Part shown: piece after piece, positions 42,752-51,768 of the stretch | Layout of the letters: each line of letters starts with the position of its first letter | How positions within the stretch are numbered: position 1 is the stretch's first letter | Assembly: GCF_002920915.1 (NCBI RefSeq) | Contig: NZ_PQVF01000007.1 | Coordinates: 186,001-250,000, forward strand | DNA length: 64,000 nt | Reading direction: 5' to 3' | Source of the DNA: Solitalea longa | Lineage (GTDB): Bacteria > Bacteroidota > Bacteroidia > Sphingobacteriales > Sphingobacteriaceae | The notes under the pieces: generated by a model | Databases searched by the model: none | Told to the model about the DNA's origin: nothing | What the model saw: the letters and a program-made list of their open reading frames with translations, nothing else | Translations under genes and position numbers: made by a program

Positions 42752-43873
42752 TTAAAACTTAATGGCTTCACCATTATTTAAGCCCTGGTAACCTACAACA
42801 ATCAATTTATCCCCTGCTACTAAACCACTGGTGATCTCAGCCTGGCTATTGTAAGTACGGCCCACTTTAACCGCTTTTTTAGCTGCTACATCTTTGCCGG
42901 CCTGTTTCTCTGCCACCAATACAAATGTTTCATCATTCACATTTTGAACCGCATTAATAGGCACCGCAATAGCGCTTGCTGATGAATAGTCTACAATTTT
43001 CAATACGGCAACCATGTTAGCACGATAAGACGCTTCTGAAGGCAATTTCGCCTCAACCGTAAATGAACGAGTTAGTGGATCGATAGAACGGCTTACAAAG
43101 GTCACTTTAGCATCAACCTCTTTATTTAAGTCAGGAAGCAAAACTTTAACCTGATCGCCTGCTTTAATACTTGCAGCATAACTTTCTGCTACAGTGGCGC
43201 GAGCTTTAAGATTAGAAGCATTTACCACTCTAAAAGCCGGTACTCCAGGAGAAGCAGCATCACCTAATTTAGCAAAAACCGCATCAATGGTTCCGTTAAT
43301 TGGCGATTTGATCTTTGACAAATCAATCTGATCTTTCATAGTGGCAAGCTGACGCTCTAATCCTTCTTTATTTGCCTGAGCTTGCAAATATTGAATCTCC
43401 GTACCAATTTTTTGATCCCAAAGTGCTTTTTGACGGCTATAAACTGTATTAGCTAACTCAAGATTAGTTTTAATAACCTCAACCTGGCTTAACAATACTG
43501 CATTATTTAATTGAGCTAAAACCTGTCCTTTTTTTACCGCTTGTCCTTCAGTAACATAAAGATTGGTAATAGTGCCAGGCATTTGAGCCGAAACATTTAC
43601 ATTTTCAATGGCTTCAATTTTACCCTGAATATCGATATAGTGCTTAAAGTTTGATTGTGCTACATTAGCAACTTCCACATAACGGATCTTTTTGGTTGTT
43701 GAAGTATCATTATTAGCCAACTCTTCTTCAATTTCCTTAATCTGTGCCGAAATTTTAGCTTGCTCCTTTTTCAGGGTTTCAAGTTTTTCCTTTTTATTAT
43801 CTGAGTTAGTGCTTCCGCAAGCGGCCATTAACCCTGCAAGAGCAATAACCGATAGTGATTTATACTTATTCAT
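42752..43873 (-). CDS. RND efflux periplasmic adaptor (membrane fusion lipoprotein)
   Basis: 373 aa from the ATG of MNKYKSLSVIALAGLMAACG; a longer frame reaches into tolC and is not used. The lipobox LMAAC predicts an inner-membrane lipoprotein. Domains: helical hairpin (KKEKLETLKKEQAKISAQIK, a coiled coil), a biotinyl-lipoyl half (VTEGQAVKKGQVLAQLNNAV), an alpha-hairpin, the second lipoyl half (IKSPINGTIDAVFAKLGDAA), then beta-barrel and membrane-proximal domains. It bridges the RND pump and TolC. It starts 22 nt after the tolC stop. Confidence 0.92.
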   Translation of the reverse strand: MNKYKSLSVIALAGLMAACGSTNSDNKKEKLETLKKEQAKISAQIKEIEEELANNDTSTTKKIRYVEVANVAQSNFKHYIDIQGKIEAIENVNVSAQMPGTITNLYVTEGQAVKKGQVLAQLNNAVLLSQVEVIKTNLELANTVYSRQKALWDQKIGTEIQYLQAQANKEGLERQLATMKDQIDLSKIKSPINGTIDAVFAKLGDAASPGVPAFRVVNASNLKARATVAESYAASIKAGDQVKVLLPDLNKEVDAKVTFVSRSIDPLTRSFTVEAKLPSEASYRANMVAVLKIVDYSSASAIAVPINAVQNVNDETFVLVAEKQAGKDVAAKKAVKVGRTYNSQAEITSGLVAGDKLIVVGYQGLNNGEAIKF

Positions 43874-43895
43874 TTGAGTAGCTTTAGTCGTTAGT

Positions 43896-45302
43896 TTAGT
43901 TATTATAATTTCCCATTGCTTTTTGAAGATCGATCCATGCCAGGATCGCATCATAAACAGCTGTATAATAGTTATTTTGTGAAGTTCGTAAATCAGATTC
44001 GGCGGTGGTTACCTCTAAACTCGAACCAACCCCCTGGCTGTATTTAATTTTGCTTACGCGTACAACTTCTGATGCCAGATCCATGTTTTTACGCTGGTTC
44101 TCCACCTGATCTTTATTATTTTGAAACGTAATTGCATTTGCTTTAAGATCAAGTTCCAATGAATTTTTTAACGATGTCATATCATTCACTGTTTTATTCA
44201 GGTTGAACTTAGCTTGATTTATACGTTGCTTCCGTTGTCCACTGCTCCAAATTGGAATGGTAAAGTTTACTCCAACGATATTAGTTGGGAAAAACTTTTT
44301 AAATGTTTCGTAAAAAGCATCGTTTTGTCCGGTTTGACCAAAGCTGGCATAAGCGCCTACAGATGGAACATACGCTAATTTATAACGTTTTAAATCATAC
44401 TCCAGCAATTGTTTCTGAGTTTGTAACATGGAGTATTCAATTCTGTTTTCAACTTTAACACTCTCAAGAGCAGGAAGTGTAGCGTCAAGCTTCATATCAT
44501 CAAGCTTCTCGTTTACAACCAATTGCTCTCCAATTGGCATCCCCATCTGGAATTTAAGCAAATTGGTATTAAGCTCCGCCATGCGGTCGAGATTGCGTTT
44601 CTGCGTTTCAGCATTATTCAATAACACCTGTAAACGGTCCACGTCAATTTTCTCTACCATTCCTGATTTATTCAGGGCTTCGGTTTGCTTTAATGTTTCC
44701 TTTAAACGATCAATAGTTGATTCGAGTGTATTTTGAAACGCATTGTATACAATAACATTGTAGTAGGCTTTTGAAACAGCAATACGTGTATCAATCTCTG
44801 TGCGTTTTACATTTTTAGATGACAATTCTTTATACACCCCGGCCGCTTTCAATCCCATTAAATAAGTTCCATCAAAAAGTAGTTGAGTTATTTGAATGGT
44901 TCCGGTAAAAATATTTTTAGGTTGAAAACTTATATCAACTGTTGCCGGAACATCTCCAGGAATTGTAATATCTGCATTAGTTAAACTATTTTTTACATGC
45001 TGGTTTTCCAAAATTCTATACATTTCATAGGTTGGATTACCAAAAGGGACAACTGGAGAATTAATAAAATGTTGGAAGCTAACTGTTCCATCAACTTGAG
45101 GCAAACCAATAGCTATGGTTTCTTTTACTTTAGATTTGGCAATCTCTTCATCCAGTTTGGCATTCTGTAAATTGCTTTGATGAGTGTATGCATAGTTCAG
45201 ACAATCTTCCAGTTTAAAAACATGGGTTTGTGGTTGTTCCTGAGCCAGAACAGCACCGCTTGTCATGACACCTGCAATAATCAATGTTAGTAGAGGTTTC
45301 AT
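43896..45302 (-). CDS. TolC-family outer-membrane efflux protein
   Basis: 468 aa with signal peptide ending AVLAQ. Two repeated OEP halves: FKLEDCLNYAYTHQSNLQNA at the N-terminus with long coiled-coil helices (e.g. STIDRLKETLKQTEALNKSG) and VSKIKYSQGVGSSLEVTTAE in the second. It forms the trimeric outer-membrane channel for the adaptor and RND pump encoded downstream. It lies 7 nt after tetR, so regulator and pump are on one transcript. Confidence 0.92.
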   Translation of the reverse strand: MKPLLTLIIAGVMTSGAVLAQEQPQTHVFKLEDCLNYAYTHQSNLQNAKLDEEIAKSKVKETIAIGLPQVDGTVSFQHFINSPVVPFGNPTYEMYRILENQHVKNSLTNADITIPGDVPATVDISFQPKNIFTGTIQITQLLFDGTYLMGLKAAGVYKELSSKNVKRTEIDTRIAVSKAYYNVIVYNAFQNTLESTIDRLKETLKQTEALNKSGMVEKIDVDRLQVLLNNAETQKRNLDRMAELNTNLLKFQMGMPIGEQLVVNEKLDDMKLDATLPALESVKVENRIEYSMLQTQKQLLEYDLKRYKLAYVPSVGAYASFGQTGQNDAFYETFKKFFPTNIVGVNFTIPIWSSGQRKQRINQAKFNLNKTVNDMTSLKNSLELDLKANAITFQNNKDQVENQRKNMDLASEVVRVSKIKYSQGVGSSLEVTTAESDLRTSQNNYYTAVYDAILAWIDLQKAMGNYNN

Positions 45303-45309
45303 ATATAGT

Positions 45310-45936
45310 TTATTCGTCTTCCGTTACTTGTAAATATTTGTTAATTAGTTTATGGCCCTTCAATGTGGCTACGCCATGCATAAAATGCTCGCTTAATTGA
45401 TATTGTACATCGCTGATATTAAAACGACTTGAAGGATAATACATCGGATTGAAAACACTTGAGACTTGGATAACCCGGGTATGAGCCAAAATTTCAAGGT
45501 TTATTTCTTTACGGTAAATGCCCTGGTCAATTCCCTTTTTCAGATTTTTTAAGATACAGTTGTACATGTATTCGTTCTTAAATTCTTCAAACAAGATCCA
45601 GGCATTGGGATGATATTTCTGCATATCATAAAACATGCTTGGATTCACCGGCCTTAACATCTTCTCTATTTGATCGAGCATCAAAAATATCTCATGAATT
45701 GGATCTTTACTTTTCAATTCACTTTCAGCCATTTCCTGCTGATGCACATTAAGAACGGAACTCATTAATTGAGTTACCAAATCATCCTTATCATTATAAT
45801 AGAGGTAGATGGTTTTTTTCGACATGGCCAATTCCCTGGCTATATCGTCCATAGTAATACTTTTTACTCCATAAGTGCTGAACAACTTAAAGGAAGCATC
45901 GAGTATACGCTGACGTTGGAGTTCTTCTTTTTCCAT
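45310..45936 (-). CDS. TetR/AcrR-family transcriptional repressor of the efflux operon
   Basis: 208 aa. The N-terminal helix-turn-helix is RILDASFKLFSTYGVKSITM then DDIARELAMSKKTIYLYYND; the C-terminal ligand/dimer domain (~55-208) resembles those of other Bacteroidota RND-linked TetR proteins. As first gene of the tetR-tolC-adaptor-RND operon it very likely represses its own promoter. An inverted repeat TGGAAAC-N16-GTTTCCA lies 16 nt upstream and is the obvious operator candidate. The inducer is unknown. Confidence 0.9.
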   Translation of the reverse strand: MEKEELQRQRILDASFKLFSTYGVKSITMDDIARELAMSKKTIYLYYNDKDDLVTQLMSSVLNVHQQEMAESELKSKDPIHEIFLMLDQIEKMLRPVNPSMFYDMQKYHPNAWILFEEFKNEYMYNCILKNLKKGIDQGIYRKEINLEILAHTRVIQVSSVFNPMYYPSSRFNISDVQYQLSEHFMHGVATLKGHKLINKYLQVTEDE

Positions 45937-45951
45937 TTCATATCAAAACTA

Positions 45952-45989
45952 TGGAAACATTTTTAACTTCAAAAGTTTCCAGTGTTTCC
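45952..45989. promoter_or_regulatory. Putative TetR operator (TGGAAAC-N16-GTTTCCA)
   Basis: Perfect 7-bp inverted repeats at 45952-45958 and 45975-45981, partly extended by a TTTT/AAAA, with a further GTTTCC half-site at 45984-45989. It is located directly upstream of tetR, where a repressor would block transcription. Confidence 0.55.
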
Positions 45990-46144
45990 GTCACACCATT
46001 TTTACATGATGGCAACAATAAATGGTTCAACATCACAATTACCTTGGCAGTAACAAACATTGCATAATAAATGAAAATGAAGGTTATGCTAATAAATTGG
46101 TGTTTTTTTGGCATCTTTGCGCTTTCAAAAAAATCGTTCCTTTT

Positions 46145-47488
46145 ATGTTGGTAAATACACTTACGGCTATCTCTCCTGTTGACGGCCGCTATAGAAATGC
46201 TACTCATGAACTTGCCGCTTATTTTTCTGAGGCTGCGTTAATTGAATACCGTGTTCGTGTAGAAATCGAATATTTTATTGCCCTTTGTGATCTTCCTCTT
46301 CCGCAACTAGCTGATTTCGATAAGTCGAAATATGAGCAGCTTCGTGATATTTATAAGGATTTTAGTGAGAGCGATGCCGAGCAAATAAAAGAAATAGAAA
46401 AAACGACCAACCACGATGTTAAAGCCGTTGAGTATTTCATTAAGGAGCAATTTGACAATCTTGACCTTGAAAAATATAAAGAGTTTATTCACTTCGGATT
46501 AACATCTCAGGATATTAATAATACGGCAACTCCCTTAATGCTTAAACATGCTATAGAGAGTGTTTATCTTCCACAACTGAATAATCTTGTTAACCGTTTA
46601 AAGGAATTGCGCACTGAATGGGCCGAAATCTCAATGATGGCCCGTACTCATGGACAACCTGCCTCTCCTACTAAATTGGGTAAAGAGATTGGTGTGTTTA
46701 TCGAACGTATTGAGTCACAGCTTAATTTGTTTAACCAAATTCCGTATTCGGCTAAGTTTGGTGGCGCTACAGGTAACTTTAACGCTCATAAAGCAGCTTA
46801 TCCTGCAACTGATTGGATTGCATTTGGAAATAAATTTGTGAACGAGCAATTGGGTTTATACCGTTCGCAGCTTACCACGCAAATTGAACATTACGATAAC
46901 TTTGCCGCTCATTGCGACAATCTTAAGCGTATCAACAATATCTTAATTGATTTAGATCGAGATTTCTGGACCTATATTTCGATGAATTATTTCCGCCAGA
47001 AAATTAAAGCCGGAGAAATCGGGTCATCAGCCATGCCACACAAGGTTAATCCCATCGATTTTGAAAACTCAGAAGGAAACCTTGGAATTGCAAACGCTTT
47101 ATTGGAGCACTTTGCTGCGAAGCTTCCTATTTCACGCTTACAACGTGATTTAACTGACTCGACCGTATTAAGAAACATTGGTGTTCCATTAGCGCATACA
47201 GTTATCGCCTTTAAAGCTACTTTAAAAGGGTTGAATAAGTTATTATTAGATAAAGCTACCATTGATGCCGATTTGAACAACAACTGGGCGGTGGTTGCTG
47301 AAGCTATTCAAACAGTACTTCGTCGTGAGGGTTATCCCAAACCATATGAAGCATTAAAGGAATTGACTCGTACCAACGAACAGATCAATGAAAAAAGCAT
47401 TAAAACCTTTATTGACGGTTTAAAGGTAAGTGAGGCTGTTAAAGAAGAGCTACGCTTGTTTAGCCCTCATTCATATACCGGTTATTAA
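46145..47488 (+). CDS. purB: Adenylosuccinate lyase
   Basis: 447 aa, started at MLVNTLTAISPVDGRYRNAT, which matches the family N-terminus; the frame is open 41 codons further upstream but that part is unlike PurB. It catalyses SAICAR to AICAR and adenylosuccinate to AMP, both releasing fumarate. The fumarase/aspartase superfamily signature GSSAMPHKVNPIDFENSEGN carries the catalytic Ser loop; TSQDINNTAT and MMARTHGQPASPTKLGKE carry the catalytic His. The subgroup resembles the long E. coli-type PurB. A strong terminator follows. Confidence 0.97.
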   Translation: MLVNTLTAISPVDGRYRNATHELAAYFSEAALIEYRVRVEIEYFIALCDLPLPQLADFDKSKYEQLRDIYKDFSESDAEQIKEIEKTTNHDVKAVEYFIKEQFDNLDLEKYKEFIHFGLTSQDINNTATPLMLKHAIESVYLPQLNNLVNRLKELRTEWAEISMMARTHGQPASPTKLGKEIGVFIERIESQLNLFNQIPYSAKFGGATGNFNAHKAAYPATDWIAFGNKFVNEQLGLYRSQLTTQIEHYDNFAAHCDNLKRINNILIDLDRDFWTYISMNYFRQKIKAGEIGSSAMPHKVNPIDFENSEGNLGIANALLEHFAAKLPISRLQRDLTDSTVLRNIGVPLAHTVIAFKATLKGLNKLLLDKATIDADLNNNWAVVAEAIQTVLRREGYPKPYEALKELTRTNEQINEKSIKTFIDGLKVSEAVKEELRLFSPHSYTGY

Positions 47489-47510
47489 TCCTATTTAATA
47501 TTAGATAAAG

Positions 47511-47540
47511 AAAAAGGTTGTTCTATGAACAACCTTTTTT
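47511..47540 (+). terminator. Terminator of purB
   Basis: AAAAAGGTTGTTC (47511-47523) pairs with GAACAACCTTTTT (47527-47539), 3-nt loop, T-run. Confidence 0.87.
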
Positions 47541-47562
47541 ATTTTCTGAAAATAACTTTAAC

Positions 47563-47589
47563 AAAAAAGGCTGTCCAAGATGGACAGCC
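47563..47589 (-). terminator. Terminator of serC-serA
   Basis: GGCTGTCCA (47569-47577) pairs with TGGACAGCC (47581-47589), followed on the minus strand by TTTTTT. Confidence 0.85.
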
Positions 47590-47614
47590 CTCAATATATA
47601 AACTAGAATCTTTA

Positions 47615-48565
47615 CTATTTTTTGAAGAAATCAATGATCAAATTGGCAAGTTCGGTACCAATTCGCTCCTGAGCTTCTACTGTTGATGCTCCAATATGTG
47701 GAGTTAATGAAATTCTCGGATGAGTTAATAAAGCCGATAATGGTTGAGGTTCGTTTTCAAAAACATCAAGTCCTGAAAAAGCAACTTTGCCACTTTCTAA
47801 AGCCGCCAACAGAGCAGTTTCATCAATTACACCACCTCGTGAAGCATTTACAACAAACACTCCATCTTTCATTTGAGCAAACTCTTCAGCACCCAACTCT
47901 GGTTTTTCAACAGCTGGTGTGTGTACCGAAATGAAATCACTATTCTTCAATAGTTCTTCTTTGGTAGCTACTTTTACATGCAGTTTTACTTTTGAAGCTC
48001 CCATGAAGGTAAGTTCTACTTCAGGATTAAAGGCATATAAGTCGTAGGCTAAAACTTCCATTCCGAGACCTAAGGCAATTTTGGCCACTTCGCGACCAAT
48101 GCGGCCGAAACCTAAAATACCAATGGTTTTGCCACGAAGTTCAATACCTTTTGTATAGGCTTTCTTCAAATCATTGAATTTACTATCACCTTCAACCGGC
48201 ATTTTACGGTTGGCATCCTGCAAAAAGCGAACACCGGTAAACAAGTGTGCAAAAACCAGTTCAGCTACTGAAAGAGATGATGAAGCAGGAGTGTTAATTA
48301 CAGCCAAACCTTTTCCCCTGGCGTAATCAACATCAATATTATCCATCCCAACCCCACCGCGACCAATTAACTTAATGTTAGGAGAAGCATCAATTAAATC
48401 TTTACGAACTTTTGTTGCCGATCGAACGGTAATCGCATCGTATTCATTTAAACGAGAGACTAACTGATCCTGTGGTATATTTTGTGTATCAACTGTATGT
48501 CCGGCACGCTCCAGCATGGTTTTACCAATCGGGTCGATACCATCGTTTGCTAATATTTTTGCCAT
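47615..48565 (-). CDS. serA: D-3-phosphoglycerate dehydrogenase, short form
   Basis: 316 aa, without the C-terminal ASB/ACT domains found in long SerA, so not expected to be feedback-regulated by serine through ACT. It oxidises 3-phosphoglycerate to 3-phosphohydroxypyruvate with NAD. Substrate/NAD-binding elements: GRGGVGMDNID, ILGFGRIGREVAKIAL (Gly-rich NAD loop), NASRGGVIDE (Arg), DVFENEP (Glu) and LTPHIGAST (His), making up the Arg-Glu-His site. It follows serC by 6 nt; together they give the first two steps of serine synthesis. SerB is not in the window. Confidence 0.93.
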   Translation of the reverse strand: MAKILANDGIDPIGKTMLERAGHTVDTQNIPQDQLVSRLNEYDAITVRSATKVRKDLIDASPNIKLIGRGGVGMDNIDVDYARGKGLAVINTPASSSLSVAELVFAHLFTGVRFLQDANRKMPVEGDSKFNDLKKAYTKGIELRGKTIGILGFGRIGREVAKIALGLGMEVLAYDLYAFNPEVELTFMGASKVKLHVKVATKEELLKNSDFISVHTPAVEKPELGAEEFAQMKDGVFVVNASRGGVIDETALLAALESGKVAFSGLDVFENEPQPLSALLTHPRISLTPHIGASTVEAQERIGTELANLIIDFFKK

Positions 48566-48571
48566 ATATAA

Positions 48572-49666
48572 TTAGGTCAATGAATTTAAAGGTTGATTAA
48601 TTTTTTTTAACTGCTCGAATTGTTGCATTACGCTTACTAAATGATCGATGCTGCTTTGAGGCAACGCATTGTAAATGGATGCGCGGAAACCGCCAACACT
48701 TCTGTGGCCTTTTAATCCAACGATATCTGCTTTTTTAGCAAAATCAAGGAATTCTTTTTCCTCCTCAGCATTATCCATTACAAAACAAACGTTCATGCGC
48801 GAACGATCTTCTACCGCACAGGTTCCTTTGAATAAAGGATTTCTGTCAATTTCGGCATATAAAGTGGCTGCTTTTTGATTATTGATCTTTTCCATAGCAG
48901 CAACACCACCCTGTTCTTTCACCCAACGCAAGGTTAACATTGCCACGTAGATAGCGAAAACAGGAGGCGTATTATACATCGAACCATTATCAGCATGCAA
49001 CTGATAGTTAAACATTGATGGAATCTTACGATCAATTTTACCTAAAAGATCTTTTCTTACAACTGCCAATGCTACCCCTGCTGCTCCCATATTTTTTTGC
49101 GCCCCTGCATAAATCAACCCAAATTTATTGGCATCGAACACACGGCTAAAAATATCAGATGACATGTCACTCACCAACGGAATTGGAGATTCAGGGAATT
49201 CATGTAATTGAGTACCATAAATGGTATTGTTTGAGGTTACATGAAAATACTTCGCATCTGTTGGAATGGTATAACCTTTAGGAATATATGAGTAGTTAGC
49301 CTCTTTTGAAGATGCTACAACATTTACATTGCCGAAAAATTTAGCTTCTTTAAGTGCTTTGCTTGCCCAGGTTCCTGAATCGAGGTAAGCTGCGGTTTCA
49401 CCTTCGCCTAGTAAATTATAAGGCACCATGGCAAATTGTGTACTCGCACCCCCGTGTAAGAATGTGATAGCGTAATCGTCATTCAAATTCAATAACTCTT
49501 TTACCAAACTGCAAGCTTCGGAAACAACGGATTCAAAGTCGGCGGTACGATGGGAGATCTCTAAAATAGATAATCCACTGTTATTAAAATTCAATACTGC
49601 TTCAGCAGCTTGTTTAAGTACCTGCTGCGGTAAAATACCAGGACCGGCTCCGAAATTGTGTTTCAT
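48572..49666 (-). CDS. serC: Phosphoserine aminotransferase
   Basis: 364 aa, class V PLP aminotransferase, cytoplasmic. HNFGAGPGILPQQVLKQAAE, LEISHRTADFESV, FLHGGASTQFAMVPYNLLGE and the PLP-lysine segment IYAGAQKNMGAAGVALAVVR are typical SerC motifs. It transaminates phosphohydroxypyruvate with glutamate; it can also act in pyridoxine synthesis. First gene of the serC-serA unit. Confidence 0.96.
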   Translation of the reverse strand: MKHNFGAGPGILPQQVLKQAAEAVLNFNNSGLSILEISHRTADFESVVSEACSLVKELLNLNDDYAITFLHGGASTQFAMVPYNLLGEGETAAYLDSGTWASKALKEAKFFGNVNVVASSKEANYSYIPKGYTIPTDAKYFHVTSNNTIYGTQLHEFPESPIPLVSDMSSDIFSRVFDANKFGLIYAGAQKNMGAAGVALAVVRKDLLGKIDRKIPSMFNYQLHADNGSMYNTPPVFAIYVAMLTLRWVKEQGGVAAMEKINNQKAATLYAEIDRNPLFKGTCAVEDRSRMNVCFVMDNAEEEKEFLDFAKKADIVGLKGHRSVGGFRASIYNALPQSSIDHLVSVMQQFEQLKKINQPLNSLT

Positions 49667-49736
49667 GATTTTTACTTAAGATTATTAATTTAACAGTTTA
49701 ACATTGCTATTTCTAACAATTACCAGTTATTATTGA

Positions 49737-49744
49737 CAAATTTA
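49737..49744 (-). promoter_or_regulatory. Candidate -7 element of serC-serA promoter
   Basis: TAAATTTG on the minus strand, 70 nt before the serC ATG; a T-rich stretch ~20 nt upstream could supply the -33 box. Confidence 0.4.
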
Positions 49745-49811
49745 TCAATTTTAAACTAATATTTTAAAAAAAGTTCAATTACAAGAATAAATAGGTACTT
49801 ATGATGAAAAA

Positions 49812-49850
49812 ATAAAAAAGATATTCCGTCATATTAATTAACGGAATATC
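49812..49850 (-). terminator. Terminator ~200 nt downstream of rpe
   Basis: GATATTCCGT (49820-49829) pairs with ACGGAATATC (49841-49850), followed on the minus strand by a T-rich run (TTTTTTATTTTT). It is the first terminator after rpe on that strand. Confidence 0.7.
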
Positions 49851-50054
49851 TCAATCAAATATCAAATAGATTTAGGAACAAAGCTATTCCTTACTAATGA
49901 ATAAATAAATCAAACAAGGTAGATATATCCGAAACTCAAAATCTATATAATCAATAGATTTAAAACCAAATCTTGTTTATACAATTGATTATCTTCTTAT
50001 TACGATAAATCCTTAACTGTTATAAAAACAAGATTCAAAATTATGCCAAACCGA

Positions 50055-50726
50055 TTAGGCTTGTAGAGCTTCGATGTTTATTTTCTTTAATTCGGCAATT
50101 TCTGCAATAGGGTCTTCAGCCGAAAAAACTGCATTACCGGCAACCAAAGCATTTGCTCCTGCTTTTAATAGCGCTGCCGTGTTATTTTTATTTACACCAC
50201 CATCAACTTCAATAATTACGCTGGCATTTTTACGTTCACACAACTGACGAAGTGTTCTGATTTTTTCGTAAGTATTTTCAATGAATTTTTGTCCGCCAAA
50301 TCCAGGGTTCACCGACATGATCAGCACCAAGTCAAGGTCATTAATAATGTCTTCCAAAACATTCACAGGAGTATGTGGATTTAAGGCTACTCCAGCTTTC
50401 ATACCCAATTCTTTGATCTTACTTACCGTACGATGCAAATGGGTACACGCTTCGTAATGAACAGTTAATATTTGGGCACCTGCTTTCTTGAAATCTTCTA
50501 AATAACGATCAGGATCAACGATCATCAAATGAACATCCAACGGTTTTTTAGCATGATGATTTACGGCTGTAACTACCGGAAAGCCAAATGAAATATTCGG
50601 AACAAACACACCGTCCATAACATCCACATGAAACCAGTCGGCACTGCTTTCATTGATCATTTCGATATCATCTTGCAAGTTGGCAAAGTCGGCCGATAAA
50701 ATTGAAGGGGCAATAATATGTTTCAT
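50055..50726 (-). CDS. rpe: Ribulose-phosphate 3-epimerase
   Basis: 223 aa TIM barrel. IIAPSILSADFANLQDDIEM, ADWFHVDVMDGVFVPNISFG (metal-binding His and Asp), HLMIVDPDRYLEDF, SVNPGFGGQKFIENTYEKIR (catalytic-loop and phosphate-binding), IIEVDGGVNKNNTAAL (second Asp) and ANALVAGNAVF are standard Rpe motifs. It interconverts ribulose-5-P and xylulose-5-P in the pentose phosphate pathway. Monocistronic; a candidate promoter (TATTTTTG) lies 59 nt upstream. Confidence 0.97.
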   Translation of the reverse strand: MKHIIAPSILSADFANLQDDIEMINESSADWFHVDVMDGVFVPNISFGFPVVTAVNHHAKKPLDVHLMIVDPDRYLEDFKKAGAQILTVHYEACTHLHRTVSKIKELGMKAGVALNPHTPVNVLEDIINDLDLVLIMSVNPGFGGQKFIENTYEKIRTLRQLCERKNASVIIEVDGGVNKNNTAALLKAGANALVAGNAVFSAEDPIAEIAELKKINIEALQA

Positions 50727-50784
50727 TATTTTTTTGTTTTACCACGAAAACGGTACTTTTTTGGCTGTACTTTTCATGAATGCG

Positions 50785-50792
50785 CAAAAATA
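50785..50792 (-). promoter_or_regulatory. Candidate -7 element of rpe
   Basis: TATTTTTG on the minus strand fits TAnnTTTG; CTTT occurs 18 nt upstream as a partial -33 box. Confidence 0.45.
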
Positions 50793-50892
50793 CTTATTGT
50801 AAAGTTGATTAAAGAGATAAAAGGATAATTTCTGTTTGCTTTACCTGTATTGCCGAATAAAACAATTGTAAACTTAATTTGTAATTGTCTTT

Positions 50893-51447
50893 ATGAAGAT
50901 CTACTTATTATTAATTGCGACCTTGTCCATGACATTTCATGCTTATGGTCAAACTCTATTCACCTCAAAAAATTTAAATATTTCATTTATTTCTGATACA
51001 CCTTTAGAAAGTATCAGGGCTCAAACGACCTCAGCAATTGCGGTTTTAAACCTGGAGAAAAAGGAAATTGCTTTTGAAGTTCCTGTAAGCAGTTTTGAAT
51101 TTGATTTGCCGCTAATGCATGATCATTTTAATGACCTCTACCTCGAAAGCGACCGTTTTCCTAAAGCGACCTTTCACGGACAATTTAATAGTGAAATTGA
51201 CTTCATGAAAAACGGAGTTTATCCAATTACCGCTGAAGGAAAGCTTTATATAAAGGGAATTTCTAAATCGCGTACCATTCAGGGTTTTATTACTATTAAC
51301 AATGGAATGATCAGTTTTTCATCAACTTTTTCAGTTAATTGTAAAGATCATAATATTAAGATCTCCAAAATGGTATCCGACAAAATTGCCAATACAATTG
51401 ATGTAAGTGTTAAAGGTGAATTTTCGGCTTATTTGGCCACGAAATAG
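50893..51447 (+). CDS. Secreted YceI-family lipid-binding protein
   Basis: 184 aa with signal peptide MKIYLLLIATLSMTFHAYG-Q. Residues ~22-180 are a diverged YceI fold: LNISFISDTPLESIRAQTTS, ALMHD/LPLMHDHFNDLYLESDRFP, KATFHGQFNS and YPITAEGKLYIKGISKSRT. It probably binds a lipid or isoprenoid in the periplasm. It is a distant paralogue of the cytoplasmic YceI at 26431-26964. Monocistronic. Confidence 0.83.
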   Translation: MKIYLLLIATLSMTFHAYGQTLFTSKNLNISFISDTPLESIRAQTTSAIAVLNLEKKEIAFEVPVSSFEFDLPLMHDHFNDLYLESDRFPKATFHGQFNSEIDFMKNGVYPITAEGKLYIKGISKSRTIQGFITINNGMISFSSTFSVNCKDHNIKISKMVSDKIANTIDVSVKGEFSAYLATK

Positions 51448-51489
51448 TTTAACAGGTTATTACCACATTAGTAACTTGCACCTTTTCTT

Positions 51490-51681
51490 TTATGCTCTTA
51501 AACTAAAACGCTTCTTTTGATATGATGAAAGCACATGCATAATTCTACAAGCCTTCTTCCAATCAAACATGACCCACAAAGTAATTTTAATCAACCCCGC
51601 CTTTGATTTAAGCCATCCGATAACAATTTGATTTACACTTTCGAGTTCAGCGATTATTTCATCTATTGTAGAAGTGTGCAT
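51490..51681 (-). CDS. Possible small protein, 63 aa
   Basis: 63 aa in a 321-bp gap between the secreted YceI and pnp. It starts MHTSTIDEIIAELESVNQIV with an amphipathic helix, then IGWLKSKAGLIKITLWVMF and a basic end. A weak AGGA lies just before the ATG. No family is recognised; Trp and Cys content and the basic tail do not look random, but the frame could be spurious. Confidence 0.35.
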   Translation of the reverse strand: MHTSTIDEIIAELESVNQIVIGWLKSKAGLIKITLWVMFDWKKACRIMHVLSSYQKKRFSLRA

Positions 51682-51717
51682 AGTCCTATTGTTTCAATTT
51701 GAAGTAAGAAAAAGGCA

Positions 51718-51749
51718 TAAAAAAACGCCCCGACAATGCCGGGGCGTTT
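51718..51749 (-). terminator. Terminator of pnp
   Basis: AAACGCCCCG (51723-51732) pairs with CGGGGCGTTT (51740-51749), followed on the minus strand by TTTTTTTATG. Confidence 0.9.
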
Positions 51750-51768
51750 CGTATTTGCATGTATCAGC

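Larger units (their letters stand above)
49667..50054. other. 388-bp intergenic region between rpe and serC
   Basis: No convincing ORF on either strand: stops are dense. It contains the serC promoter candidate at 49737-49744, a minus-strand terminator at 49812-49850 and, between that and rpe, about 200 bp of AT-rich sequence that would be an unusually long rpe 3' UTR or a small RNA. Confidence 0.55.

Noticed and set aside
43874-43954. Longer start for the RND adaptor
   Set aside because: It runs into the tolC gene, and the lipoprotein signal begins at the inner ATG.
46022-46144. In-frame extension of purB by 41 codons
   Set aside because: The extra residues are unlike PurB, whose family N-terminus begins at MLVNTLTAISPVDGRY.
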